Of a stretch of DNA of 64,000 nucleotides, positions 17,347 to 26,240 are shown piece by piece; the first letter of the stretch is position 1, and each line of letters starts with the position of its first letter. The DNA is taken from contig JADJIH010000021.1 in NCBI GenBank assembly GCA_016707115.1, forward strand, positions 157,705 to 221,704, given 5' to 3'. The position numbers were made by a program, and so were the translations under genes. The stretch comes from Ignavibacteriales bacterium. GTDB taxonomy: Bacteria > Bacteroidota > Ignavibacteria > Ignavibacteriales > Ignavibacteriaceae. The notes beneath the pieces were generated by a model. The model was not told the origin of the DNA, did not search any database, and saw only the letters and a program-made list of their open reading frames with translations.

Positions 17347-20300
17347 ATGAAACTATTTATAACAGGCTCTTACTTTTTATTACTGCTGAACATTAATGTT
17401 TTTACACAAACTGTACCTGTCGGCGCAGGTAGTTATAGTACAGTTCTTCCATCCGGCGCAGTTGGTCCGCAATATTCTAACGGCAACACAGCAGTTCCAA
17501 AAGTATCATCAACATTTACAAAACCTCCGCAAACTTGTGATTACTGGAGCAGTTTAATTTATCCGTTTTATGGTGATCAATTTTCTAACGTTATGTATGC
17601 TCATCCGCTAAACTACAAAGCAAAAAATAACGGATTGCAATTAGGTTATACCACAACTCCCGTTTATGCTGCGCAGGATTATTTATTTCCATTCCAAAAA
17701 CAATTAACTGTTGGCGTTGCTGGATTGAACGCAGTAAAAACTGTTACAGATGATTACGGTGATTGGACAGTTACAGCACTTTGGGATGACGGCACTCGTA
17801 GTATGAAAGCAACTTTGGGTCACGGACTTCCTTATGCTTTCTTCACCATCTCCGGAGGAAATGCAATTATCACTTGCAACGTTGCACCAACAATCTGGTT
17901 TAATCAAAGCGGAGTTCTTGGTATTACTGTAGAAGGCAGGCATTACGGAATCTTTGCTCCTGATAGTTCAACGTGGTCCGGTACAACTACACTTCAATCA
18001 TCTTTAAATAACAAAAATTATTTTTCTGTTGCACTGCTTCCGGATAACAATTTAGCAACGTTAGAAACATATCGTAAACACGCTTATGCATTTGTAACCG
18101 GCAGTACTGTTGAGTGGAATTACGATGAGGCAACTGCAAAACTAACTTCCACATTTTCTTATACAACAGAATTAAAAGAATCCGGTAATGGAAATCTTAA
18201 CGAAACACTAACAGCATTGTATCGTCATCAATGGTTAAACACTTCTGCACCCTTAACAAGTTATGAATACATCTCAGTTGCGGGAAAAATGAAAGTGTTC
18301 GAAGGGAATCAATTCACAACAGAATTAACTTTTGAAGGAGTACTCCCAGCCTTACCTGATGAAGGAGTTTATAATCCGGCAGATTTACTTGCAATGGTAA
18401 ATGATATTGCAACAGAAACACTTCCATCAAGCGGTAATCTTGCAGGTACTTACTGGAATGGAAAACTAATTGCACGCTTTGCTCATCTCGTAAACATTGC
18501 AGATCAGCTTGGTGCAATTACTGCGCGCGATCATTTTCTAACTCAGATTAAAAATAGATTGCAGGATTGGTTTACTGCCGGCGGTTCGCAAAGTTATGTT
18601 TACAATTCTACATGGAAAACTTTAACTGGTTATCCATCAGAGTTTGGTGCAGATAATCAAATCAACGATCACAATTTTCATGCAGGTTATGCAATTATGG
18701 GTGCGGCAATAGTTGCGCAATATGATTCCGTTTGGGCTGCAAATGAAAACTGGGGCGGAATGGTTGAGCTGCTGATAAAAGATGGAAACAATTATGATCG
18801 TAACGATACAAGATTTCCATTCCTTCGTGCGCTTGATCCGTATGCCGGGCATTCGTGGGAATCTGGTCACGGAGATTTTGGTGATGGAAATAATGAGGAG
18901 TCCAGTTCTGAATCTATGAACTTTGCAACTGCTGTAATTTTGTGGGGATCAATAACTAAGCAAAATGATATTCGTGATTTGGGAATTTATCTTTACGCAA
19001 CAGAACGAAGTGCCATTGAACAATATTGGTTTGATATTGATGATGCAGTATTTCCTGCTCCATATCCTTACAAAGCATTAGGAATGGTTTGGGGAGCGAA
19101 AGGTGTGCACTCAACATGGTTTGGTGCTGATCCCGATTTTATTCACGGCATCAACATGCTTCCATTCAATGGCGGATCGCTTTATCTTGGCCGTCATCCG
19201 GAATATGTTCAGGCAAATTATGATGAAGTAATTGAAGAGTTGAATGGTACTCAAGCAACATGGAAAGATATTCTCTGGCAGTATTTAGCTTTGTCCGATC
19301 CGGCATCTGCAATGTCTTTATTCTTTGCTGATCCTAATTACATTCCTGAAGATGGAGAAACAAAAGCACACACATATCATTGGCTCGGCAATTTGAAAAA
19401 GATGGGGCAGTTTGATATTTCAGTTACTGCAGATATTCCAACGTACTCAGTTTTAAAGAATAGTGCTGGAGAAAAAACATACATAGCCTATAATCCTTTT
19501 TCTGATTCTATCACAGTTCATTTTTCAGATGGATATTCAATGAATGTTCCTGCAAGAGAACTGAAATCGGTTAACACTTCATCTGCAAACAGCAATGCAC
19601 CGGTTGTAATTTTAGTTGCGGATAAAACATCAGGAAAAATTCCGCTTACAATTAATTTTACAGGCAGCAGAAGTTTTGATAGAAATGGTTCACCTCTTTC
19701 ATTCGAGTGGAATTTTGGTGATGGAACAACTTCAACTGCAGTTGATACGAGTCATCTGTTTACAGTTCCGGGAACGTACAAAGTTATTCTCACCGTTACT
19801 AACCAGCAGCAGCTTTCATCAAAAGATAGTTTAACAATTACAGTAAATGGAAATGGAACTCCATATTCCGGAACGCCAGTTTTAGTTCCTGCAACTATTC
19901 AAGCAGAAAATTTTGATAACGGCGGTGAAGGAGTTGCTTATCATGATGTTGATGCAAATAATATCGGTCTTGCATATCGCCCGAATGAAGGCGTTGATAT
20001 TGAACCATCAAATGATCAGGGGTTTGATGTATATTGGATGGTAGCAGGTGAATGGCTTGAATATACAATCAATGTTCCGGCAGATACTTTGTATGATATA
20101 ATTCCATACGTTTCAACAGTTCCGGGTTTTGGAAATTTCCGCATCTTCATAAACAATGTTGATGTTAGCGGTAAAAGACAAGTTTTAAGTACAGGCGGAT
20201 GGCAAAACTGGCAGCCTATTACAGTTTCTAATGTACCTCTGCAAGCTGGAGTTCAGATTTTAAGATTTGAGATTAATACAGACTATCCTTCAGAAATAGG

Positions 20301-20667
20301 CAATTGGTTATTCAGTTTAAATTATATCAAAGTAAATATCGCAGGCACTGTTGATGTTTCTGATAACGATTATATTCCAAGTACTTATTCGCTTTCACAG
20401 AATTATCCAAATCCATTTAATCCAACAACAACAATTAAATTCGATTTACCTGTAGATGGAATAATTACTTTAGAGATATATGATATACTTGGAAGAAAAA
20501 TCTCAACACTTATAAATGAACATAGACAAGCAGGAAGTTATGAACAGGTTTTTGATGCTTCATCGCTATCAAGTGGAGTTTATGTTTATAAACTGCAGGT
20601 GATTGATCCTTCATCGAACTCAGGACGAAGTTTTGTACAATCTAAAAAGTTAATTCTATTGAAGTAG
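17347..20667 (+). CDS. Secreted GH81 endo-beta-1,3-glucanase with PKD, CBM6 and T9SS sorting domains
   Basis: Intact 1106-residue protein. A signal peptide ends VFTQ (about 21). The GH81 catalytic region spans about 40-740 with DNQINDHNFHAGYAIMGAA near 436 and the glutamate-rich active-site segment NEESSSESMNFA near 514, hallmarks of GH81 enzymes that cleave laminarin, callose and fungal cell-wall beta-1,3-glucan. A PKD domain (about 752-837, FEWNFGDGTTS), a CBM6-type carbohydrate-binding module (about 850-993, IQAENFDNGGEGVAYHD) and a T9SS type-A sorting domain (about 1013-1106, LSQNYPNPFNPTTTI) follow. It should be exported and held on or released from the surface to degrade algal or fungal glucan. 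Poly-G tracts lie just upstream. No frameshift is seen over 3.3 kb, unlike neighbouring genes. Confidence 0.93.
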   Translation: MKLFITGSYFLLLLNINVFTQTVPVGAGSYSTVLPSGAVGPQYSNGNTAVPKVSSTFTKPPQTCDYWSSLIYPFYGDQFSNVMYAHPLNYKAKNNGLQLGYTTTPVYAAQDYLFPFQKQLTVGVAGLNAVKTVTDDYGDWTVTALWDDGTRSMKATLGHGLPYAFFTISGGNAIITCNVAPTIWFNQSGVLGITVEGRHYGIFAPDSSTWSGTTTLQSSLNNKNYFSVALLPDNNLATLETYRKHAYAFVTGSTVEWNYDEATAKLTSTFSYTTELKESGNGNLNETLTALYRHQWLNTSAPLTSYEYISVAGKMKVFEGNQFTTELTFEGVLPALPDEGVYNPADLLAMVNDIATETLPSSGNLAGTYWNGKLIARFAHLVNIADQLGAITARDHFLTQIKNRLQDWFTAGGSQSYVYNSTWKTLTGYPSEFGADNQINDHNFHAGYAIMGAAIVAQYDSVWAANENWGGMVELLIKDGNNYDRNDTRFPFLRALDPYAGHSWESGHGDFGDGNNEESSSESMNFATAVILWGSITKQNDIRDLGIYLYATERSAIEQYWFDIDDAVFPAPYPYKALGMVWGAKGVHSTWFGADPDFIHGINMLPFNGGSLYLGRHPEYVQANYDEVIEELNGTQATWKDILWQYLALSDPASAMSLFFADPNYIPEDGETKAHTYHWLGNLKKMGQFDISVTADIPTYSVLKNSAGEKTYIAYNPFSDSITVHFSDGYSMNVPARELKSVNTSSANSNAPVVILVADKTSGKIPLTINFTGSRSFDRNGSPLSFEWNFGDGTTSTAVDTSHLFTVPGTYKVILTVTNQQQLSSKDSLTITVNGNGTPYSGTPVLVPATIQAENFDNGGEGVAYHDVDANNIGLAYRPNEGVDIEPSNDQGFDVYWMVAGEWLEYTINVPADTLYDIIPYVSTVPGFGNFRIFINNVDVSGKRQVLSTGGWQNWQPITVSNVPLQAGVQILRFEINTDYPSEIGNWLFSLNYIKVNIAGTVDVSDNDYIPSTYSLSQNYPNPFNPTTTIKFDLPVDGIITLEIYDILGRKISTLINEHRQAGSYEQVFDASSLSSGVYVYKLQVIDPSSNSGRSFVQSKKLILLK

Positions 20668-20803
20668 TTGTTTAGTAAAATTTAAGTTCCGTTATATATT
20701 TTTTACTGGTTTTGATTATTATAAATACAGTTAAATTATAAAAACATAATCTCTTTACAGTTGGCAAGAGTTGTTATTAGATAATTTAATAAATAAGATT
20801 TGG

Positions 20804-20836
20804 TTGAGAAACTTTTTACAACTTTACATAAGTTTG
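20804..20836 (+). promoter_or_regulatory. Possible Bacteroidota-type promoter
   Basis: TTG at 20804-20806, a 22-base spacer, then TAAGTTTG at 20829-20836 fit the TTG / TAnnTTTG primary-sigma pattern of Bacteroidota. It is about 65 bases upstream of the start at 20903. Confidence 0.35.
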
Positions 20837-20902
20837 AAATACATATTCTCCCCGATATGTACAGAATAACTAAATTGTAAAAATATTTTTTAGGAGAATC
20901 TT

Positions 20903-21868
20903 ATGAAGACTAAAGAATTCTTCGTTTTGTTTTTCTTTTTTATCGCTCTAATCTCTTCAAATCTATACCCGCAAAATTCCGGAGAAATAATTTTTTCAAA
21001 CAAACTTATTGATCCGATCAAACCAGTAAATCTAGCTTCTAGTTTTAATGCTGGCGATAATATTTATTCAGTTGCATTTCTACCAAACACAATTGCTGCA
21101 TTAAGTAAAAATCAAAATGCTAAATATGTGGATGTGGAAATATTTCTTTATGAACTTAAACCACCATTGTACGATTACCAGCAGCCTTTTGAGGAACAAA
21201 TTGATTTTAGTAATCTTAAAGTTTCAGGTGATGCTTTATCAAATAAATTCTTAATGATTGATATTGTTCCAACTACAGAATCAATTACAGCTTATGGAGA
21301 TAAAAATTTATCGTATGAAAAATTTGGTAAAGAATTTTACGGTCCTGTAAAATATGCTCAAGCTTTAGGTAAGCTTACACCTGGTGAACATACAATTATT
21401 GTAAGGATAAGCATCAATTATGAATATGTTGCTGAAGGAAGGTTTAAAGTTAAGGGTAATAATTTCCCTTTATATAACGATATGGCAGGTGTTCTAAATG
21501 AAGCAGCAGACAATTTTAAGTATAAAGATGCAGGTTTCCCAACAGCAGCTATGAACGATAATAAACTTGAAGCTGAAATGATTGCCGCTTTAAAAAACTC
21601 GCAAACGTATAAAGAACGAATAAATGGTCAAGTAATTAAACTTGTTATAATCGATCCGGATTGGATGATAAGAAGAAATGAAATTACTGGAATAATTCTT
21701 CATAGATATATAAGAGCAACTGCGGCAGTAAAAAACGATGATGGTACTTGTACGGTCTGGCAGCTAATAACATTTCAACAGGATTATGTTGGCAATAAAT
21801 TTGGTAAAACTAAATTTGATGGTGTTGGAGATCCATACAAAATTCCTTGTGAAAATGTCGGGAAGTAA
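20903..21868 (+). CDS. Exported protein of unknown function, 321 aa
   Basis: ATG 20903 follows an aggaga ribosome site. A signal peptide (FVLFFFFIALISSNLYPQ) precedes a soluble mature protein of about 295 residues. The first half looks like a beta-sandwich (VDVEIFLYELKPPLYDY; GEHTIIVRISINYEYVAEGRFKVKG). The second half is mixed, with TCTVWQLITFQQDYVGNKFGK near the end. There is no lipobox, sorting domain or membrane helix after the signal, so it is probably periplasmic. It is a single-gene unit bounded by a likely promoter and a strong terminator. I recognise no family. Confidence 0.8.
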   Translation: MKTKEFFVLFFFFIALISSNLYPQNSGEIIFSNKLIDPIKPVNLASSFNAGDNIYSVAFLPNTIAALSKNQNAKYVDVEIFLYELKPPLYDYQQPFEEQIDFSNLKVSGDALSNKFLMIDIVPTTESITAYGDKNLSYEKFGKEFYGPVKYAQALGKLTPGEHTIIVRISINYEYVAEGRFKVKGNNFPLYNDMAGVLNEAADNFKYKDAGFPTAAMNDNKLEAEMIAALKNSQTYKERINGQVIKLVIIDPDWMIRRNEITGIILHRYIRATAAVKNDDGTCTVWQLITFQQDYVGNKFGKTKFDGVGDPYKIPCENVGK

Positions 21869-21902
21869 GAACACAAGTTCTGTTTGATTTGTGATGAGTT
21901 TA

Positions 21903-21941
21903 AAAATCTGGAGTAGTGATTTTACACTACTCCAGATTTTA
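21903..21941. terminator. Bidirectional intrinsic terminator
   Basis: aaatctggagtagtg pairs with cactactccagatttt, with A and T runs outside the stem, between the convergent genes ending at 21868 and 21945. Confidence 0.9.
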
Positions 21942-21944
21942 ATA

Positions 21945-22693
21945 TTATTTTACTTTACCTTGATTTGCAACAGCGGCTGCAGCTTTTGCGATTTCCTCCT
22001 GATCACCAAGATAATAATGCTTAATTGGTTTTAAGTTTGCATCCAACTCATACACTAAAGGAATACCGGTTGGAATGTTCAATTCAACAATTTCATTATC
22101 CGGAATGTTATCAAGATATTTTACTAATGCGCGTAAGCTGTTTCCGTGTGCAGTAATTAAAACTTTTTTACCTGATTTTACCATTGGTGCAATTGTACCT
22201 AACCAGTAAGGCACAAAACGATCAACGGTATCTTTTAAACATTCTGTTAATGGTAGTTCATTTTCTGTAAGATCAGCATAACGCGGATCTTTACCGGGAA
22301 ATCTGTCATCATTTTTTTCTAATGCCGGCGGGGGAGTATCATAACTTCTTCTCCAAACCTTTACCTGATCCTCACCAAACTTTTGAGCTGTTTCTGCTTT
22401 GTTTAATCCCTGCAATGCACCGTAATGTCTTTCGTTCAATCTCCAATGGCGGATAACAGGAATCCACATTAAATCTAATCCATCCAATGTAAACCATAAA
22501 GTTCTGATTGCTCTTTTTTTAGAACAGATGTATAAGCGATATCAAATTTGTATCCTTCTTTGTTTAAAACTTCTCCGGCTTTTTTTGCTTCTGCTAATCC
22601 TTTTTCAGAAAGATCAACATCAGTCCAGCCGGTAAAACGGTTTTCCTGATTCCAGGTGCTTTCTCCATGACGTAATAAAACTACTTTGTACAT
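21945..22693 (-). CDS. gpmA: 2,3-bisphosphoglycerate-dependent phosphoglycerate mutase, one frameshift
   Basis: ORF 22693-22475 gives the N-terminus with the catalytic histidine motif VVLLRHGESTWNQENRFTGW. ORF 22487-21945 gives the rest: ERHYGALQGLNKAET and the second phosphate-binding histidine in ITAHGNSLRALVKYLD. They overlap in different frames around 22480, where one base change in an A/T run restores KRAIRTLW followed by TLDGLDLMWIPV. The joined product is about 249 aa, the normal length. The enzyme interconverts 3- and 2-phosphoglycerate in glycolysis and gluconeogenesis. It is monocistronic, ending against a strong terminator. Confidence 0.92.
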
Positions 22694-22854
22694 TTATTTC
22701 TCCGATACTTTATTAAGTGTTATTTCAAAATTGCTGTTCAAAAATAGGGAAGGATGCTTAATGGAGAAAGTCAAAAATCAAAAACTTGTCCTGAGCTGGA
22801 CGAAGGATTAAAAATTCAAAACCAGAAATTGAGATTTATAAACATCAATAATTT

Positions 22855-22883
22855 TGTCACCCTGAGCGAAGTCGAAGGGTGAC
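22855..22883. repeat. Dispersed GTCACCCTGAGC-type palindromic repeat
   Basis: GTCACCCT (22855) pairs with AGGGTGAC (22876-22883) around gagcgaagtcga. A related fragment, ttgtcctgagctggacgaag, lies at 22787-22806. Both are in the gap between gpmA and nhaA. Confidence 0.7.
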
Positions 22884-22917
22884 ATTAACAATGTAACAAT
22901 CAAACAATGAAGCGATT

Positions 22918-24246
22918 TTATTGCTTTTTACTCAATGCAGATTTAAGAATAATAAATCCAACTATTCCGGATAACAATGAACCAGCCAGAATTCCAACTT
23001 TAGAGATATTTAAAAGTTCCGGCGAATTAAATGCAAGATTCGCAATGAATAGCGACATCGTAAATCCAATTCCAGCAAGCACAGAAGCAGCATAAATCTT
23101 TTTCCAGCTAACTCCTTCAGGCTCTGATGCAAGTTTTAATTTTACTGCAAGATAAGAGAATGAAAAAATTCCGATTTGCTTGCCGAGAAATAATCCAAGT
23201 ATTATTCCAATACTTACCGGATGAGTTAGCGCTGAAGATAATCCTGATCCAATCGTTACTCCGGCATTTGCAAGTGCAAAAACCGGCATAATAAAAAATG
23301 AAACCCACGGATGAAGTCCGTGTTCAAATCTTTGCAGCGGAGTTAAAATTTTCTCACAGTTATTCTCAATCTGATCAACAATTGATAATCTTTCAGAATT
23401 CGTTAAAACATCCTCTCCATGCTCACCGGCATTATCAAACTCCTTTATCAGACTTTCAGTTTCTTTTTTAAACTTCATCGTATTTATTCTTGAAGAAACC
23501 GGAATTGTAAATGCAAGCAAAACACCTGCAACAGTCGCATGAACGCCTGATTTCAGAAAGGCCAACCAAAGCGCAATACCAACGAATGTATAAACAAGTA
23601 AATTTCTCACACCCAATCTGTTCATAGCAATTAGCAGGACAATTAATCCTCCAGCAATCATCAGACTAGTTAAAGAAATATTTGAGGTGTAAAAAATTGC
23701 AATTACTAAAACAGCACCTAGATCATCTACAATGGCAAGTGCAAGAATAAAAATCTTTAATGCAAGCGGAACTCTGTTGCCAAGTAAAGCAAGTATCCCA
23801 ACAACAAAAGCAATATCTGTTGCCATTGGTATTCCCCAGCCGGAAGCACTTTCGCTGCCAAGATTAAATACTGTGTAGATAAGTGCCGGAAAAATCATTC
23901 CACCTAAAGCGGCAGCAATTGGCAAAGCGGCTTTCTTTACACTAGATAACTCACCCACAAGAAGCTCACGTTTTATTTCCAATCCAACAACAAAGAAAAA
24001 TATCACCATCAAACCATCATTAATCCAGTGATGCAAGGAGTAATTTAATCCTACACCACCCACATCTATCTTAACATATGTATGCCATAAGTGATGATAG
24101 GATTCTGAAAACGGAGAATTAGCCCAAACAAGAGCTATAACTGTAGCTATGATTAATAAAATTCCGCCTGATGCCTGCTGATGCAGGAATTCCTGAATCG
24201 GGTATGTTAGTATTTCAATGGGGGTTTTGTTTCGATCTTGTTTCAT
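22918..24246 (-). CDS. nhaA: Na+/H+ antiporter NhaA
   Basis: This 442-residue protein has about 11-12 membrane segments throughout. Family landmarks are clear: NDGLMVIFFFVVGLEIKREL, PMATDIAFVVGILALLGNRV and the ion-binding aspartate pair in LALAIVDDLGAV. It expels Na+ or Li+ in exchange for protons across the inner membrane and helps hold pH and sodium balance. The acidic loop about residues 260-300 (KKETESLIKEFDNAGEHGED) is an insertion also seen in some Bacteroidota members. It is a single gene with a repeat in the gap downstream. Confidence 0.95.
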   Translation of the reverse strand: MKQDRNKTPIEILTYPIQEFLHQQASGGILLIIATVIALVWANSPFSESYHHLWHTYVKIDVGGVGLNYSLHHWINDGLMVIFFFVVGLEIKRELLVGELSSVKKAALPIAAALGGMIFPALIYTVFNLGSESASGWGIPMATDIAFVVGILALLGNRVPLALKIFILALAIVDDLGAVLVIAIFYTSNISLTSLMIAGGLIVLLIAMNRLGVRNLLVYTFVGIALWLAFLKSGVHATVAGVLLAFTIPVSSRINTMKFKKETESLIKEFDNAGEHGEDVLTNSERLSIVDQIENNCEKILTPLQRFEHGLHPWVSFFIMPVFALANAGVTIGSGLSSALTHPVSIGIILGLFLGKQIGIFSFSYLAVKLKLASEPEGVSWKKIYAASVLAGIGFTMSLFIANLAFNSPELLNISKVGILAGSLLSGIVGFIILKSALSKKQ

Positions 24247-24314
24247 TTCTCCTCAATAAATATTTTCTTAATAGAATATAATATTTAATAAACGCAGTTT
24301 CTATAGAGAAAGTT

Positions 24315-24629
24315 TCAAACAATATTATCTTCAGAAATCTTTAATTGCACACTTTTAATTTTGTCGTCCATAGTTTGATCTCGATCCGTTCTTGTTCCAA
24401 CTCTTAATGTTGAAGATATTCTGGGAGCGCCCATTTCATGCACTCGCTCGTGGCATTTTTTTACTGCAGCAAATACATCATCCCATTCACCTTCGATGTT
24501 TGTGCCGTAGGCGTGAAGCATTGATTTCAATCCAGCATTTTTAATAATCTTTTCACATTCTGCAATATATTTTGAAACAGATAATCCAACACCAATTGGT
24601 ACGACGCAAAGATCTACGATTACTTTCAT
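24315..24629 (-). CDS. MTH1187-family thiamine-binding protein
   Basis: The open frame runs to 24695, but ATG 24629 is preferred because ggaagga sits just before it and the product MKVIVDLCVVPIGVGLSVSK starts as the family does. The roughly 104 residues form the small ferredoxin-like fold (IAECEKIIKNAGLKSMLHAY, NIEGEWDDVFAAVKKCHERV, ISSTLRVGTRTD) known to bind thiamine or related ligands (YkoF/MTH1187 type). It is cytoplasmic and may buffer or sense thiamine. The nearest gene upstream is an AEC-type permease, which might be functionally linked, but the gap of about 140 bases argues against a tight operon. Confidence 0.8.
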   Translation of the reverse strand: MKVIVDLCVVPIGVGLSVSKYIAECEKIIKNAGLKSMLHAYGTNIEGEWDDVFAAVKKCHERVHEMGAPRISSTLRVGTRTDRDQTMDDKIKSVQLKISEDNIV

Positions 24630-24703
24630 TTTAAATCCTTCCGTAATTATTGAATATTTTGTATAAACAATTTCATTGTGGTTTGAAAAGCGCATTCCGG
24701 ATA

Positions 24704-24731
24704 AAGCAATCTAACTCTTGATAGATTGCTT
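24704..24731. repeat. Short hairpin aagcaatcta / tagattgctt
   Basis: Ten-base arms with an eight-base loop follow the end of the AEC transporter gene. The arms match the gaagcaatct core of the dispersed repeats. It could act as a weak terminator, but no T run follows. Confidence 0.45.
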
Positions 24732-24767
24732 CTACAACCAAAGTGGGACCAATAACTTCTTACGAAT

Positions 24768-25712
24768 TTAAATCAATCCAAAACTTTTAAGTAACAATAT
24801 TCCGATTGCAATTGTAAATACTGAGCCAAGAGTTGTAATCATAATTATATTACCCGCCAGTTTTGAATTTGCACCCATTACATCAGCCATTACAAAACTT
24901 GCAATTGCTGTTGGACATGCAAACACGATAAACATAATTCCCAGATCATCATTTCTATATCCTAAGAGTATTGCAATAAATGTTAGAATAAGCGGAAGCA
25001 CTACAATTTTAATTATTGATGATGAGAACGCTAAAATTGAAGCTCTTTTAAGATTTTCGATATTTAATGAGCCGCCTATTCCAACGAGCGCTAATGGCAA
25101 AGCAAGATCTGCAAAATAATTTCCGGTTGAAATAAACATTTCAGGTAATCGTATTTTGAAGAAAGAAAATGGAAGTGCAAATACTACAGCAAGTATAAGC
25201 GGATTAAATAATATCTCCATCAACATTGTTTTGAAATTTATTTTTCCTTGATGCTTTGGAACCGTGAGTACAATTACTGCAAGTACATTATAAACCGGAA
25301 GTAGAAAAGCCAATATTAATGTTGCTTTCCCAAGCGCATCATCTCCAAATAGGTTTGATATTAGTGCAAGCCCAACAATTGCATAATTCCCTCTGAATGC
25401 GCCTTGTATAAAAGAGCTTTTGTCCTCAGCATTTTTAATATACGGAATTGTGCCAATCCAAATGAGCAGATAAGTGATGAATGTGGCAGAAGTAATAAAT
25501 ACAATTTGACCAACTTCAAACACTTGTGAAAGATCTAGGGCGGAAATTTCTAAAAATATAAAAACGGGAAGGGATATACGGAAAACGAACCTTGATGTTA
25601 CATCAACAAAAACTTCGTTTATAATTTTTCTTTTTTTAGCAAAGTATCCAACAGCTATTATTAAAAACACCGGTGCAACAATGTTTGCTGTAAAAACTAT
25701 ATTATCAAACAT
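24768..25712 (-). CDS. AEC-family (auxin efflux carrier-like) transporter
   Basis: This is a 314-residue membrane protein with about ten helices in two inverted halves. It opens with IVAPVFLIIAVGYFAKKRKI and contains the family pattern RGNYAIVGLALISNLFG (about 105-125). The second half contains ACPTAIASFVMADVMG. Bacterial AEC carriers export or import small organic acids such as malate and malonate, or unknown anions. The start lies 19 bases after the thioesterase gene, so these two are probably one transcript. Substrate unknown. Confidence 0.85.
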   Translation of the reverse strand: MFDNIVFTANIVAPVFLIIAVGYFAKKRKIINEVFVDVTSRFVFRISLPVFIFLEISALDLSQVFEVGQIVFITSATFITYLLIWIGTIPYIKNAEDKSSFIQGAFRGNYAIVGLALISNLFGDDALGKATLILAFLLPVYNVLAVIVLTVPKHQGKINFKTMLMEILFNPLILAVVFALPFSFFKIRLPEMFISTGNYFADLALPLALVGIGGSLNIENLKRASILAFSSSIIKIVVLPLILTFIAILLGYRNDDLGIMFIVFACPTAIASFVMADVMGANSKLAGNIIMITTLGSVFTIAIGILLLKSFGLI

Positions 25713-25731
25713 CCTGCTTACCTTTTAGCAA

Positions 25732-26178
25732 TTATACTTTTAGAGAATCTATGAGTGATTTAAACTTTTCAGGAACAGGGACTAATTTGTTGGATTGATA
25801 ATCAAAAAAAGCTATTCCTGTTTTTGCACGAGCAATTTCTTTACCAGTTGCTTTGTTTGTTATCTTAAAAAAGAAATCGCATCCGTTCTTTATAAAATTA
25901 TCAACTGTTACTTCAAATAATAAAATATCTCCGTGATACCCTTGAGATTTATATTGAAGTGCCGCATCAAACATAATTATTCCAGCTCCGCAAGTATCAA
26001 CCTCTGAGTAACCCCAGTTTTTAAGAAATAGAATTCTTGCTTCGTGCACCATAGAAAGGATAGAATCATTACTTAAATGTCCTGCAAAGTTTACATCATA
26101 AACTCTAACAGAAATTTCGGATGTGTAAATAAATTTTTGGGGTAAATCTATTTTTATTCGCTGCATAATTTTCTTCAT
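25732..26178 (-). CDS. Acyl-CoA thioesterase (hotdog fold, YbgC/4HBT type)
   Basis: The 148 residues have the 4-hydroxybenzoyl-CoA-thioesterase pattern VRVYDVNFAGHLSNDSILSM followed by HEARILFLKNWGY, where the Asp/Asn-Gly-His region holds the active site. They then run through the hotdog beta-sheet (FEVTVDNFIKNGCDFFFKI; ARAKTGIAFFDY). It should cleave short or aromatic acyl-CoA esters in the cytoplasm. It lies 62 bases after the cyclase gene and 19 before the AEC transporter, on the same strand. Confidence 0.85.
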   Translation of the reverse strand: MKKIMQRIKIDLPQKFIYTSEISVRVYDVNFAGHLSNDSILSMVHEARILFLKNWGYSEVDTCGAGIIMFDAALQYKSQGYHGDILLFEVTVDNFIKNGCDFFFKITNKATGKEIARAKTGIAFFDYQSNKLVPVPEKFKSLIDSLKV

Positions 26179-26240
26179 TTAAATTGTATACAGTAAAATA
26201 AAGAAAAGAAATAATATCTTTATTTAAAATGAGATTTTAG

